This document shows, one piece after another, positions 1-9,046 of a DNA stretch of 64,000 nucleotides. The notes under the pieces were generated by a model that saw nothing but the letters and a program-made list of their open reading frames with translations, made no database searches and was not told the origin of the DNA. The translations under genes and the position numbers were made by a program. The stretch comes from JANSYA01 sp965243385 (GTDB lineage Bacteria; Spirochaetota; Leptospiria; Leptospirales; Leptonemataceae). Numbering within the stretch: the stretch's first letter is position 1; each line of letters opens with the position of its first letter. Where the stretch lies: positions 2,852,001 to 2,916,000 of the forward strand of contig CBDEUV010000002.1 in assembly GCA_965243385.1 (NCBI GenBank), in the 5' to 3' direction.

Positions 1-3000
1 TTACGATCCGCGTCCGATCGATCAACGGCGAAATCGAATTCCCGATCGCGCGAGACGACGCGAGCATAGTAGGCCCCCTGAAGTACGCGCCGTGCGACGG
101 TCCTCAGCCTTCGGGCACTCCGCCGAACTATTTTCGCTGGACCGGCGACTTATTGAACGTCGTCTACGGTAACGATGCGATCCATTGGTCATGGTCCTCA
201 AAAGAAGCGGGCGGCGCCGCAGGTCCACTTGAGTTTCTGCATTTGCTGGAGTTGCTCGAGGAGAAATCGAACCCATATCAGTTTAACGCGGCGGAAGTCA
301 ATTTCGAGTGCAACTACGTGGACGTATTCGGAGACCTGGCGCTACGCGATTCGTTCCAGGCGACAGCGCACATTGGTTTCAGCGACCGGCTCTTGAATCT
401 GAACGAATGGCCCGGGCTTAAAACGAGCTATACAGTCGGAGGAACTCCGGAAGCGGCACAGCTGACAGTCCACCAGGACTGGGACCTCAAGCGACCCTAC
501 GACGCGGCGGGCAAGCGCCGGCTATTGCGCAGTCTGGAGCGATTGTGCCTGGTCTATCACCAGCTGAGCGATGTTGATCTATCCCTACGGCTCTCATTTC
601 TGACCAGTCCGCTGGACGCGACAGCCATAGTCGGTGATCGAACGCCAGTAGAAATTCTGCGCGAGAATATTCGCCGCATAGTTTTCGCTTACCAGGGTCC
701 GGTGCAACGCCGGCCGAAACTGACACCTTTAGTTTTTAGCCTGCCCGATACAAACTCCAGCGAGTACGATCGGGCCACGTGGCTAACACTGAGCGCCGAG
801 CTGCGATTGGATCGCGAAGGGCAGGCCGCGCCGGCGGTCGCCGAAAACGTGATGCAGAGCACGATCGCCATTGCACCGCGCCACGCGGCGCAGGCGAGCA
901 TTGCCAGCTATCGAGATTTTGCGGCGGACTTCGAAGCGGCCCTCGGCGGCGACAATTCGGGGCCGGGATATAAAATCTTGCTGGCGGGCGAAATCTCCGG
1001 CGAAAGCACTCCGGTGTATTTATTCCGATACGAGGCAATCAAACCGAAGATTTACGGCGAAAGTATGGAATCTCACGCGCAAAGGACTGACCCGGGCGAT
1101 GTACAGAATCTCGCGGACACGCCACCGCCTCTCGGATACGCGCCCCGGGCGCTTTCAGGCACACTTATCAATCGAAGCATATCCGTCGATACGGTTCAGA
1201 GTTTCAATCAGGCGCTGCCCGCTGACTACCAGCTCCCCGCCACAATTCAAGCGGTCTCAAATTTCGATCCAGAATCGGCGCTGGATCAAATGCTCGCAGC
1301 AATGGACGCCTTTCTGCAACCGGCTCCACTGGTTGGTGCCTGCGCGAACGGCGGCGGCGACACCAATATCGCCGCGCTGCTTGTCTCGAAACAAACGCTC
1401 GCGAAGGCGCTTTCGCAATTAATCGTTCCGATTTGCGGCGACGCGGGAAACTCCGAAACAGCCACGACTTTCCTGAACAGCGAAATCGAAAAAGCCCTCT
1501 CCGGCTATGCGAAATACGACGCGATCGCGGTACTGACCACCCGGGCGGGCCAGGGGGCCAATATTTCCGGGCAGGTCCGCCTGTACGGCAATTTGACCCG
1601 GTCACCTGCGATGCGAGCGCAGCCCCCAGGAGCTGAAGATCGCGCCGCCTTTACACCGTTTTCGATTCCGGTCGCAGATGGAGAGCCGATTAGAGTCGCG
1701 CTGGGTGCCCGCACCCGGGACTCCGCAAACGTTGATAGAATATCGATGCCGGATCATTATCTCGTAAGCTCCGTTCAGCTGATTCCTGCATCGAATAATC
1801 AGGTTCAGATAGATCTGTACGACGGAATTCAGCGCACGTACGACGTGGGAGTATGGGCAAGTTTCGTACTACCGCCCCAGGCCATAGAAGTCCAGAATGC
1901 ACAGCAGATCGCTCTGCCGCTGCGCGCGTTTCCAGCCTCCCCGCATTTACGCGATCAGAGATTCCTCGCCTCTTATGCCGCGCCCCAAAATGCGAAAGAA
2001 CTGCAAACGGTAAGCCTCGCACTCGGCTATAGTTTTCAGCCAACCATTCACGATCAGCTAACCGCCACCGCGACCTTCAATACAAAACCGGAATCCATCC
2101 TTCGCTCTACCGACGCAGCAACCGATCTAATCGATAGCCTGGTGTTGTGGCAGGCAGCCGCGCCGAAAATTTTCCAGGGCCTGGCCAATAACGCTAATTA
2201 CGCAACGGCCTTTCAAGCGTTACAGGGCGCATTTCAATTCGTCTCAGATAACGCGCGACTCGACAATCCGCCATCGTCGGCTCCCCCGACGCTGCAGGCA
2301 ACAGCGCGCATTCAGGAAGGCCCCGACGGCACCCAGGGAAATCAATACGAAGCGAAAATTCCCGCACCCGAATGTACGCCCGCGGATTTTGTCTCTCGCG
2401 TCGAATTTCAAATCGAAGGCCTGATTGCACAACAGCAATCGGCGAATCCCTATAGCTTCTTGTTCACACAAGCTGACGGCACTCCGGCCACCGCGAGCAA
2501 CGCCAGCGCCAACCCGTTACGCCACCTGGTTATCGGTGAATTCTTCGCCAGCGACATGTTGAACGGCAGCTGGACGTTGCAGGCCATTCGCAACTATGCG
2601 CTCTTAGAGAACATCGCGACTCCACTTAACCCCTTACTAAATTACTCATCGCCTGCCATTCAATTTCATACACCGACCACTCCATTTATAGAGTTTGCGG
2701 AACCGATTCAATTGGATGAATGGTACCCGAGCACGGACATCGGCGAGGTGATTCAAAGCTTTCTACAGGATCTAAGCGCACTTTCGGTGGATCTGAGTAC
2801 CAATAATGTTATTCAGATCCAGGTGGCGGCCAGCCTTCGCTATGCAACCGCGTCGCGCAACGACGGCCCCGACTCCCCACTTGCGCTGCAGGCGCCCTTG
2901 CTTTTCGCGATGCCGCAGACGCTGGATCCAACCCGGGGAGCCGAGCTGGTAACGAATCTGCACGCGGCGATCGAGGCGGCAAGCCTGCAAACGCCCGCGG

Positions 3001-3137
3001 CCACAGGGACCATTGCTCTCGATATCTCGACTCTGGGAGCCATGGCCGCAAACGAAGTTCCGCTCCACGTAATTCGAGCCAGTCGAGTGGAGTTTTCGGC
3101 GCAGCGACTTCTATCAACTGGGGCGCCCCTTCTTTGA
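1..3137 (+). CDS. Large protein of unknown function, 3' part only
   Basis: The frame is open without a stop from base 3 to the TGA ending at 3137, so the gene starts left of the window. A TTG at 153 is in frame, but nothing supports it as the real start. About 1045 residues are visible. The protein is rich in Ala, Pro, Gln and Asn, with many short alternating polar/hydrophobic stretches that suggest beta structure. I see no transmembrane segment, no short-period repeat and no motif I can assign. It ends 80 bp before a convergent lipoprotein gene. Its size and the presence of an RHS toxin 29 kb away raise the thought of a secreted or toxin-complex-like protein, but no sequence feature supports that. 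The reading frame itself is secure; the function is unknown. Confidence 0.75.
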   Translation, partial: TIRVRSINGEIEFPIARDDASIVGPLKYAPCDGPQPSGTPPNYFRWTGDLLNVVYGNDAIHWSWSSKEAGGAAGPLEFLHLLELLEEKSNPYQFNAAEVNFECNYVDVFGDLALRDSFQATAHIGFSDRLLNLNEWPGLKTSYTVGGTPEAAQLTVHQDWDLKRPYDAAGKRRLLRSLERLCLVYHQLSDVDLSLRLSFLTSPLDATAIVGDRTPVEILRENIRRIVFAYQGPVQRRPKLTPLVFSLPDTNSSEYDRATWLTLSAELRLDREGQAAPAVAENVMQSTIAIAPRHAAQASIASYRDFAADFEAALGGDNSGPGYKILLAGEISGESTPVYLFRYEAIKPKIYGESMESHAQRTDPGDVQNLADTPPPLGYAPRALSGTLINRSISVDTVQSFNQALPADYQLPATIQAVSNFDPESALDQMLAAMDAFLQPAPLVGACANGGGDTNIAALLVSKQTLAKALSQLIVPICGDAGNSETATTFLNSEIEKALSGYAKYDAIAVLTTRAGQGANISGQVRLYGNLTRSPAMRAQPPGAEDRAAFTPFSIPVADGEPIRVALGARTRDSANVDRISMPDHYLVSSVQLIPASNNQVQIDLYDGIQRTYDVGVWASFVLPPQAIEVQNAQQIALPLRAFPASPHLRDQRFLASYAAPQNAKELQTVSLALGYSFQPTIHDQLTATATFNTKPESILRSTDAATDLIDSLVLWQAAAPKIFQGLANNANYATAFQALQGAFQFVSDNARLDNPPSSAPPTLQATARIQEGPDGTQGNQYEAKIPAPECTPADFVSRVEFQIEGLIAQQQSANPYSFLFTQADGTPATASNASANPLRHLVIGEFFASDMLNGSWTLQAIRNYALLENIATPLNPLLNYSSPAIQFHTPTTPFIEFAEPIQLDEWYPSTDIGEVIQSFLQDLSALSVDLSTNNVIQIQVAASLRYATASRNDGPDSPLALQAPLLFAMPQTLDPTRGAELVTNLHAAIEAASLQTPAATGTIALDISTLGAMAANEVPLHVIRASRVEFSAQRLLSTGAPLL

Positions 3138-3216
3138 GTGCACAAGCGGCGGAGATCTTCAAGTGCAGGGCGGGCTGGTAAACGGTAAACGCTTCGATTG
3201 CCAGTGGGCGCAATGT

Positions 3217-4437
3217 TTATGGTTTATTCCAGTAGGCGCTCATAGTCAGCGAATCGCACCAGCCGCCGTTGCTTCGCGGATTGATCAGGAGCACGTTGTC
3301 GCCAGTCCTGGGAATTCCGTAGATCAGTCCGTTCGAAGCGAGGGTACCGCCAAGGTACAGGTTCGTTCCCGACTGGCCGGACACGAGCGTGGTTGCGGTA
3401 CTCGTATTCGGATCGATCACCAGCACGTTTGTGTTGTCTTTGGGCATAGCGTAAATCAGACCATTGGGGGCCAGCGTTCCGCCGTTCCACTTGTTGGTTC
3501 CGGTCTGGCCCGATGCGAAAACAGTCGCGGAATCCGTGGCCGGATCGATCACCAGCACATTGTCGTTGTTGTCCGGTATCCCGTAGATCTTTCCGTTGGG
3601 CGCGAGTACGCCGCCGCTCCATTTGCCGGCGCCCGTTTGCCCCGAAGAGATAAAGCCGGTGGTATTCGTATTCGGGTAGATCACGAGCACATTGCCGTTG
3701 TCCCGGGGGATACCGTAGATTAGTCCGTTCGAAGCGAGCACGCCCCTGGACCATTTGGAAGCACTAATCTGGCCCGAGGGGAAATTGGTCGCTGTGTTTG
3801 TATTTGGATCGATCACCAGTATATTCTGGTTATTGTCCGGCAACGCGTAGATCAATCCGTTCGGCGCCAGCACCCCGCCCGACCACTTGAACCCGCCGGT
3901 TAGTCCCGACGGGAAGCTGCTGGCTGTGTTCGTATTCGGATCGATCACCAGGACGTTATTATTGGAAGCCGGAATCGCGTAGATCAAACCGTTCGGTGCG
4001 AGGACGCCGCCGACGTACTTGGTCCCCCCAGTCTGGCCGGAAGCGAAAGTACTGGCGGTATTCGTATTGGGATCGATCACCAGGACATTGTCATTATTGC
4101 CCGGGATACCATAGATCAGGCCATTCGGTGCGAGCACTGCGCCGGCCCACTTGCTGCCGCCCGTCTGCCCTGACGCGAATCCAGTAACGCTGGCGACGCC
4201 GCCAGAACCCAATCCGGCCTGAGCCAGGAGTTCGGATTGAACGCGAATCGCGTTCTCGGGCAGGATCACCTGATCGCGACTCAGCAGACAGGCCGGGGCC
4301 AGGTACAGATACATCGCCGGCGGATAACAGGTGGGGTCCTCGGGCGCGCAATAGGGCCGCACACAGTGGGCCAACAAGCAACCAGAGATAATGACGAAAG
4401 CAAGTGCAACACCGCCGATACTTCGCCTCCAGCCCAT
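3217..4437 (-). CDS. Seven-bladed beta-propeller lipoprotein (paralogue A)
   Basis: 406 residues. The N-terminus is a signal peptide ending in a lipobox-like ISGC near residue 20, followed by a Cys-rich segment (about 20-60). From about residue 85 there are seven tandem repeats of about 44 residues built on W-GGVLAPNGLIYGIP and NVLVIDPNTNTA, as expected for a seven-bladed propeller. The last blade ends in a Cys/Trp-containing tail (WCD...YWN) that probably closes the ring. It is a clear paralogue of the gene at 5666-6901, and the two flank an oxidoreductase on the other strand. It is probably an outer-surface or periplasmic lipoprotein; the ligand is unknown. Blade 4 deviates most (IYPNTN instead of IDPNTN). 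The open antisense frames are by-products of the repeat. Confidence 0.85.
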   Translation of the reverse strand: MGWRRSIGGVALAFVIISGCLLAHCVRPYCAPEDPTCYPPAMYLYLAPACLLSRDQVILPENAIRVQSELLAQAGLGSGGVASVTGFASGQTGGSKWAGAVLAPNGLIYGIPGNNDNVLVIDPNTNTASTFASGQTGGTKYVGGVLAPNGLIYAIPASNNNVLVIDPNTNTASSFPSGLTGGFKWSGGVLAPNGLIYALPDNNQNILVIDPNTNTATNFPSGQISASKWSRGVLASNGLIYGIPRDNGNVLVIYPNTNTTGFISSGQTGAGKWSGGVLAPNGKIYGIPDNNDNVLVIDPATDSATVFASGQTGTNKWNGGTLAPNGLIYAMPKDNTNVLVIDPNTSTATTLVSGQSGTNLYLGGTLASNGLIYGIPRTGDNVLLINPRSNGGWCDSLTMSAYWNKP

Positions 4438-4616
4438 GGCCTATCGAGAGCGATCGAGCACTTACGTAAAGAGCTTTCGCCGCGACTTTGTTACGATTCG
4501 CGCGAAAGGGTCGCACGCGCCCGGTGGCCGCTGTATATATGACAGGAGGCGACGCCGAAGTACGCGATACTGTCTGACGACCAGCGCGAACAATCGCCGC
4601 TGATCGGAAACTCGTT

Positions 4617-5588
4617 ATGCCGCAACCATTACAAAACACAATGAAGGCGGCGGCGCTCAGCCAATTCGGCGCCCCGGAAGAAATCAGACTGCAAACAATG
4701 CCGGTGCCCCGCGTAGCTTCAGATGAAATCCTGATCAAGATCGAATTCGCGGGAGTGGGATCCTGGGATGCATTAGAGCGCGAAGGCGGATACGCGGCAA
4801 TGCAGGGCACGACTCCATCGTTTCCGTACATCCCGGGCTCTGAAGGGGCCGGCATCGTAGTCGCCGCCGGCGAACGCGTTAGTGATATCAAAATCGGCGA
4901 TTGCGTGTACGCCGCTGGATTCTTAAATCCGAAAGGCGGGTTTTACGCCGAGTTCGTCGCGGTCAGGGCGGAACTCGCCTGCCGCGTGCCGGATCAATTG
5001 AGCGCCATGCAGGCGAGCGCAATGGCCGGCGTCGGTCTCACCGCGCTGCGCGGTCTGGACGATGTATTAAAACTAAAACCGGGAGAATCACTTTTGATTC
5101 ATGGCGCGAGCGGAGGCATAGGACATCTGGCGATCCAACTTGCCACGCGAATGGGTGCGCGCGTCTTCGCGATAGCTGGAGGCGAAACGGGGGTCGACCT
5201 GGCCCGGCGATTGGGCGCGGACGCCGTCATAGATGGATACAAAGACGACGTGAAGGCCGCCGCCCGCAAATTCGCGCCGCAAGGTCCGGACACCGCCTTA
5301 ATTACGACCGGCGGCAATGCCGCGCAGGATGCTGTGGATGCGATTCGAGAGGGCGGCAGAGTCGCGTACCCGACCGGCGTCCGACCGGAACCCGGAGGGC
5401 GTTTTGGTGTCGACGTAATCAACTTCAACGGCGAGCCTGATCATGAGCTTTTAGAACGATTCGATGGCCTGGTCGGCAGGGCCCCTTTTGAGGTCCATAT
5501 AGCACATGTTTTTCCGCTCGAACAGGCGGCCGAGGCGCATCGGGCGCTCGCTGAGCACTACAACGGGAAAATCGTTTTGCGAATCTGA
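4617..5588 (+). CDS. Zinc-independent medium-chain dehydrogenase/reductase (quinone oxidoreductase-like)
   Basis: 323 residues, the normal length for the family. The N-terminal GroES-like half includes PYIPGSEGAGIVVAAG at about 67-82, and the nucleotide-binding half carries GASGGIGHLAIQLA at about 161-174. The Cys/His set that binds catalytic zinc in alcohol dehydrogenases is not evident, pointing to the NADP(H)-dependent quinone oxidoreductase/enoyl reductase-like branch. The usual family start (MKAAAL...) matches Met9 at 4641, so the true start may be 4641 instead of 4617. It is transcribed divergently from the propeller gene at 4437 and converges on the one at 5666, so it is probably a single-gene unit. 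The substrate cannot be read from sequence. Confidence 0.85.
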   Translation: MPQPLQNTMKAAALSQFGAPEEIRLQTMPVPRVASDEILIKIEFAGVGSWDALEREGGYAAMQGTTPSFPYIPGSEGAGIVVAAGERVSDIKIGDCVYAAGFLNPKGGFYAEFVAVRAELACRVPDQLSAMQASAMAGVGLTALRGLDDVLKLKPGESLLIHGASGGIGHLAIQLATRMGARVFAIAGGETGVDLARRLGADAVIDGYKDDVKAAARKFAPQGPDTALITTGGNAAQDAVDAIREGGRVAYPTGVRPEPGGRFGVDVINFNGEPDHELLERFDGLVGRAPFEVHIAHVFPLEQAAEAHRALAEHYNGKIVLRI

Positions 5589-5665
5589 GCGCAATAGATC
5601 CCGGAAGCCTGGATGACTTCACCGAAATCGTTCGCCGGCTCTTTGAAGAAGGAAGCCGCACCGTT

Positions 5666-6901
5666 TCAAAAATTATTCCAATAACCGCTGCTGGTCAGCG
5701 CGTCGCACCAGGCGCCATTGCTTTTCGAATCAATCACCAGCACGTTGTCCTGGTCTTCCGGAATCCCATAGATCCCGCCATTGAGAGCCAGCACACCGTC
5801 GCGCCATTTGGACACCGCGCCCGTTTGGCCGGACGCGAAGATCGTCGCCGTGTTTGCGTTCGGATCGATTACCAGTACGTTGTCGTTGATGGAAGGCATC
5901 CCGTAGATCAAACCGTTCGGCGCAAGCGTTCCGCCCCGCCACTTCGCTGCACCCGTCTGGCCGGACGCGAAGAGCGACGCGGTGTTCGTGTTCGGGTCGA
6001 TCACCAGCACGTTATCATTGCCGGCCGGAATCCCGTAGATCAGACCATTCGCGGCAAGCACGCCGCCGTACCATTTACCGCCGACGCCGCCCGTCTGGCC
6101 GGATGCGAAGATCGTCGCGGTATTTGTATTCGGATCGATCACCAGCACGTTATCGCCAGCGCTGGGTATACCGTAAATCAAGCCGTTCGGTGCAAGCACG
6201 CCGCCGCGCCATCGGGCTGCGCCCACTTCACCGGACGCGAAGATCGTCGTGGTATTTGTGTTAGGATCGATCACAAGTACATTGCCGTTGTCTTCCGGTA
6301 TCCCGTATATCAGACCATTCGGAGCGATGACGCCGCCGAACCATTTCTTGGTGCCCGTCTGACCGGACGCGAACATGGTCGCGGTGTTCGTATTCGGGTC
6401 GATCACCAGCACGTTATCGTTGGTATTCGGGAAGCCGTAGATCAGACCATTTGGAGCAAGCACGCCGCCGGCCCATTTATCCGCTCCTGTTTGGCCGGAA
6501 GCGAAAGCCGCCGTTACCGTATTTGTGTTCGGATCAATCACCAGCACGTTGTCATTCGTGGCCGGAATCCCGTAGATCAGACCGTTCGGAGCCAGAACAC
6601 CGCCGGCCCATTTGGTAAGGCCCGCCTGGCCGGACGCGAAATCAACGGCGCTTCCGTCGCCGCTGACGCCTGCAGCCGCCTGGAGCTGGAGTTCTCGCAG
6701 TACCGCCGCAGAGTTGCCTGGCTCTATGATCTGATCGCGACTGAGGTTGCAGGCGCCGGCCGTGTACAACAGGAATGCGGCCGGGTTGCAGGCCAGGTCG
6801 GTGCCATGGCAGTCGAAGCGCAGGCAGGCCGGCGCGAAGCTCGCGAAAGCGAACGCGGCAAGGAGCGGAAAGCCGCGTAAGAGTCTTATTCCGCCTGCCA
6901 T
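5666..6901 (-). CDS. Seven-bladed beta-propeller lipoprotein (paralogue B)
   Basis: 411 residues. The signal peptide ends at a lipobox-like FAPAC around residues 22-26, followed by a Cys-containing linker with the element LSRDQII, which matches LSRDQVI in paralogue A. Seven repeats of about 44 residues follow (FASGQTG, KW-GGVLAPNGLIYGIP, NVLVIDPNTNTATI), more regular than in paralogue A. The tail WCDALTSSGYWNNF corresponds to the tail of A. The two genes are clearly ancient duplicates with the same architecture. A C-rich/G-rich repeat element (6932-6978) lies just upstream of the start. Likely a surface or periplasmic scaffold or ligand-binding protein; the ligand is unknown. Confidence 0.85.
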   Translation of the reverse strand: MAGGIRLLRGFPLLAAFAFASFAPACLRFDCHGTDLACNPAAFLLYTAGACNLSRDQIIEPGNSAAVLRELQLQAAAGVSGDGSAVDFASGQAGLTKWAGGVLAPNGLIYGIPATNDNVLVIDPNTNTVTAAFASGQTGADKWAGGVLAPNGLIYGFPNTNDNVLVIDPNTNTATMFASGQTGTKKWFGGVIAPNGLIYGIPEDNGNVLVIDPNTNTTTIFASGEVGAARWRGGVLAPNGLIYGIPSAGDNVLVIDPNTNTATIFASGQTGGVGGKWYGGVLAANGLIYGIPAGNDNVLVIDPNTNTASLFASGQTGAAKWRGGTLAPNGLIYGMPSINDNVLVIDPNANTATIFASGQTGAVSKWRDGVLALNGGIYGIPEDQDNVLVIDSKSNGAWCDALTSSGYWNNF

Positions 6902-6931
6902 ACGAGGAGTAAGAAGGATTTCCCTGGAATT

Positions 6932-6978
6932 CGCAAGGCGTTATTCGCAGCGCCACCCCCCCGAGTTGGGGGTTTACA
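6932..6978. repeat. Dispersed intergenic element, copy A
   Basis: The segment CGCAAGGCGTTATTCGCAGC is followed by a C-run/G-run inverted repeat (C7 then G5 around GAGTT) and TTTACA. The same arrangement, with two changes in the first 20 bases, occurs at 40475-40523. Both copies sit between two minus-strand genes, just upstream of the start of the downstream one. It could be a structured 5' element, a transcription terminator without a U-tract, or a small repetitive extragenic element. Confidence 0.6.
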
Positions 6979-7004
6979 CATCCTGCCTTTTTTAGAGTGC
7001 AGCG

Positions 7005-8333
7005 CTAATCCGGCGCCGGCATCGCCTGCGCCATGCTTCGCGCGGCAGGCAATCGCAATCGGGCCTGGACTGCGGTTTTGAGATAGCGCGGGATCGATTC
7101 GTGCGCCAGGAAATTCAACCGCGTGCGACGCAACCAGACCGGCATATGCATATTCAAATTCAGCAGGTTCTCGATCGTGCGCGCCAGAGTTTCGGGCCAC
7201 TGGAGCTTGTGTTCGGGATGCGGAATCACGTCACAGATGGCGTTGCGCTTTTCGTCGCTCATATTCAGCATTTCCATTTGAGCGATAATGGCCGCGCTGA
7301 AGACCTGCTGACAGAAGAAGACCGACTGGAGCGTAATGCGGCCCGGACTGAACAACGGCGAGATGGGACGACGCGAAAGACCGTTGGCCGAGCAGTTTAC
7401 GTGCAGGGTCTTCGCGTTCGTTTTCATAGAACCGCGTTCCAGCGTAATACGCGTCTTGCTGATGCTTTTCACGCGGCCCTTGCGAACCACATCTTTCACG
7501 CTTTTCAACAACGGAATTTCGCGTGAAGCGACGGTGGCGCAGCGCCACTTATCCGGCAAAACCTTTTCATCCAACCGGAACAGGCTCCCGTTGTTTTCCA
7601 TATTTAAAAAGATCTGATCCACGTCGCTCGCCGTAACCGCCGAATCGATCAATTCCATAACCGCCTTTGAGACGATACCCGGCACAATCATATCGCGATT
7701 CCAGAGCCAGCTATCGCTGGGGATGATCCAGCTCACCCGATCCGGATCGACGCCGGTATCCAGCAAAAACAGGATCGCGTCGATAGCGGTCTTGCCCCCG
7801 CCGACGATGCAATAACGTTCGAAAGGCTTTTTCAGGTCCGCCAGATCGTTGGGCGGGACCAGATGAACGCCCGCGTTCACCTTAAACTGCGGCGGATGCG
7901 TCGCCGGAACTTCCACGTTCATGTACGTCGCGTCCACAACCCGCTTCCGGACCGTAATCGACCACTCCCGATCCGGGTCGACCAGCGAAGCCACTCTGCC
8001 TTCGCCGCGGTATTCACATTTCGATAAGAACGTAACTCGACCGCTGCTTTCCCAACGTCGCATAATCGTTTCATAATACGAAACGATCTCGGCTCGCGAT
8101 GACAGAGCCGCGCCGCCGTCGCCCAGCTTCGTCGAACCGACTCCGTAGAATGCGGCCGGCTGGTGTAGAGTCACAAAAGGGTAGGCGTCATTCCAGTGCC
8201 CGCCCGGTTTCGCGCGGCGCTCGACGAAAACAAAGCGGGCGTCTTTGCGACGGCTGATGATTTCGTCGGCGAAGGCCATGCCCATGGCCCCCGCTCCAAT
8301 GATCAAATAATCTGCATCTATCTTCGTATGCAT
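7005..8333 (-). CDS. FAD/NAD(P)-binding oxidoreductase, flavin monooxygenase-like
   Basis: 442 residues. The N-terminus holds the FAD dinucleotide-binding motif DYLIIGAGAMGMAFADEI (about 8-25), and a second Rossmann-type motif, YCIVGGGKTAID, lies near residues 172-183. Two nucleotide-binding sites in one chain fit the flavin-containing monooxygenase/pyridine-nucleotide oxidoreductase class; the classic FMO fingerprint between them is not obvious. A GGAG with 5-nt spacing precedes the ATG at 8333. It follows the SOI-like gene (8399-8881) by 65 bp on the same strand, so the two are probably co-transcribed. An inferred role is oxygenation or dehydrogenation of a hydrophobic substrate in the same pathway; this is not shown by sequence. 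Confidence 0.75.
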   Translation of the reverse strand: MHTKIDADYLIIGAGAMGMAFADEIISRRKDARFVFVERRAKPGGHWNDAYPFVTLHQPAAFYGVGSTKLGDGGAALSSRAEIVSYYETIMRRWESSGRVTFLSKCEYRGEGRVASLVDPDREWSITVRKRVVDATYMNVEVPATHPPQFKVNAGVHLVPPNDLADLKKPFERYCIVGGGKTAIDAILFLLDTGVDPDRVSWIIPSDSWLWNRDMIVPGIVSKAVMELIDSAVTASDVDQIFLNMENNGSLFRLDEKVLPDKWRCATVASREIPLLKSVKDVVRKGRVKSISKTRITLERGSMKTNAKTLHVNCSANGLSRRPISPLFSPGRITLQSVFFCQQVFSAAIIAQMEMLNMSDEKRNAICDVIPHPEHKLQWPETLARTIENLLNLNMHMPVWLRRTRLNFLAHESIPRYLKTAVQARLRLPAARSMAQAMPAPD

Positions 8334-8398
8334 TGAAACTCCATAAGTGTTGCGGCGTCAGCTTACTATTTCGGGAAACGCGCGGGGATGTGTGCGAA

Positions 8399-8881
8399 TC
8401 AGTCAGCCGGCTGTTTGAAGGCTTCGCGCGCGATGATAATTACCGCGATCGTTGTGACAAAGGCGAAGATGAATGCCGGGATCAGACCGACGACTCCGGC
8501 CACGCTGGTTTCGCCCAGGCGGTTGTCTCCGAATGTCAGCGCACGATGTCCGGCGGCGAGGATCCCGCCGTAATAGAAGACCGTATTGGCGTAGCCGGTG
8601 CCCACCAGCATCCAGTAGAGATGAAATGCCGTCCGTTCCGACACTTTCAACGCGAAGATCACGAAAGCGCCCACAAAAACCAGCAGGCCGTTCATGATTC
8701 CGCCGGCGTGCGCTCGCGCCCACGCAGCGCTGTCCGCAGGCAAATCGAAAGGCAGGATCACCGTCGGTACGATTTCAAATCCGCCGATCAGCTCCATAAG
8801 AAGGCCGAAGCCCGCCAGCAGTCCGAACAACATTACGATCGCCCCGTGGCCGATCATTTTCCGCAGTCTCGCGTCTATCAT
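8399..8881 (-). CDS. Styrene oxide isomerase (StyC)-like integral membrane protein
   Basis: 160 residues with about four hydrophobic helices. From memory of Pseudomonas StyC, the two proteins align without gaps from residue 1 to about 103: RKM-GHG at 7-13, GGFEI-P at 33-39, WARAH at 54-58, NG at 64-65 and N99...FY103, then ALTFG-N-G downstream. StyC is a membrane enzyme using ferric haem b to isomerise an aryl epoxide to an aldehyde. The residues reported there as haem ligand (His58) and catalytic (Asn64, Tyr103) are present. The position of the reported Asp95 is Thr here, so activity or substrate may differ. The ATG at 8881 matches the StyC N-terminus exactly in register. It is probably the first gene of a pair with the flavoprotein at 7005-8333. 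Confidence 0.75.
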   Translation of the reverse strand: MIDARLRKMIGHGAIVMLFGLLAGFGLLMELIGGFEIVPTVILPFDLPADSAAWARAHAGGIMNGLLVFVGAFVIFALKVSERTAFHLYWMLVGTGYANTVFYYGGILAAGHRALTFGDNRLGETSVAGVVGLIPAFIFAFVTTIAVIIIAREAFKQPAD

Positions 8882-9046
8882 CAGATCATCCTCGAAATAA
8901 AAAATCGACTCCTCCGACCATGACGCATCCTAACTATCAATGCGCGCCGGCTAAGAGCCTGTTTGCGAACTCAGACGAAACGCAAGTAGAAAAAGGACCG
9001 TTCCAGAAAATTCAAATGAGCGCCGCTTTGAATTGGGGCGCAACGC

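Noticed and set aside
5825..6880. 351-codon plus-strand frame with regular repeats
   Set aside because: Its repeats mirror the propeller repeats of the minus-strand lipoprotein; no signal peptide or domain of its own. The same applies to 3163-3723.
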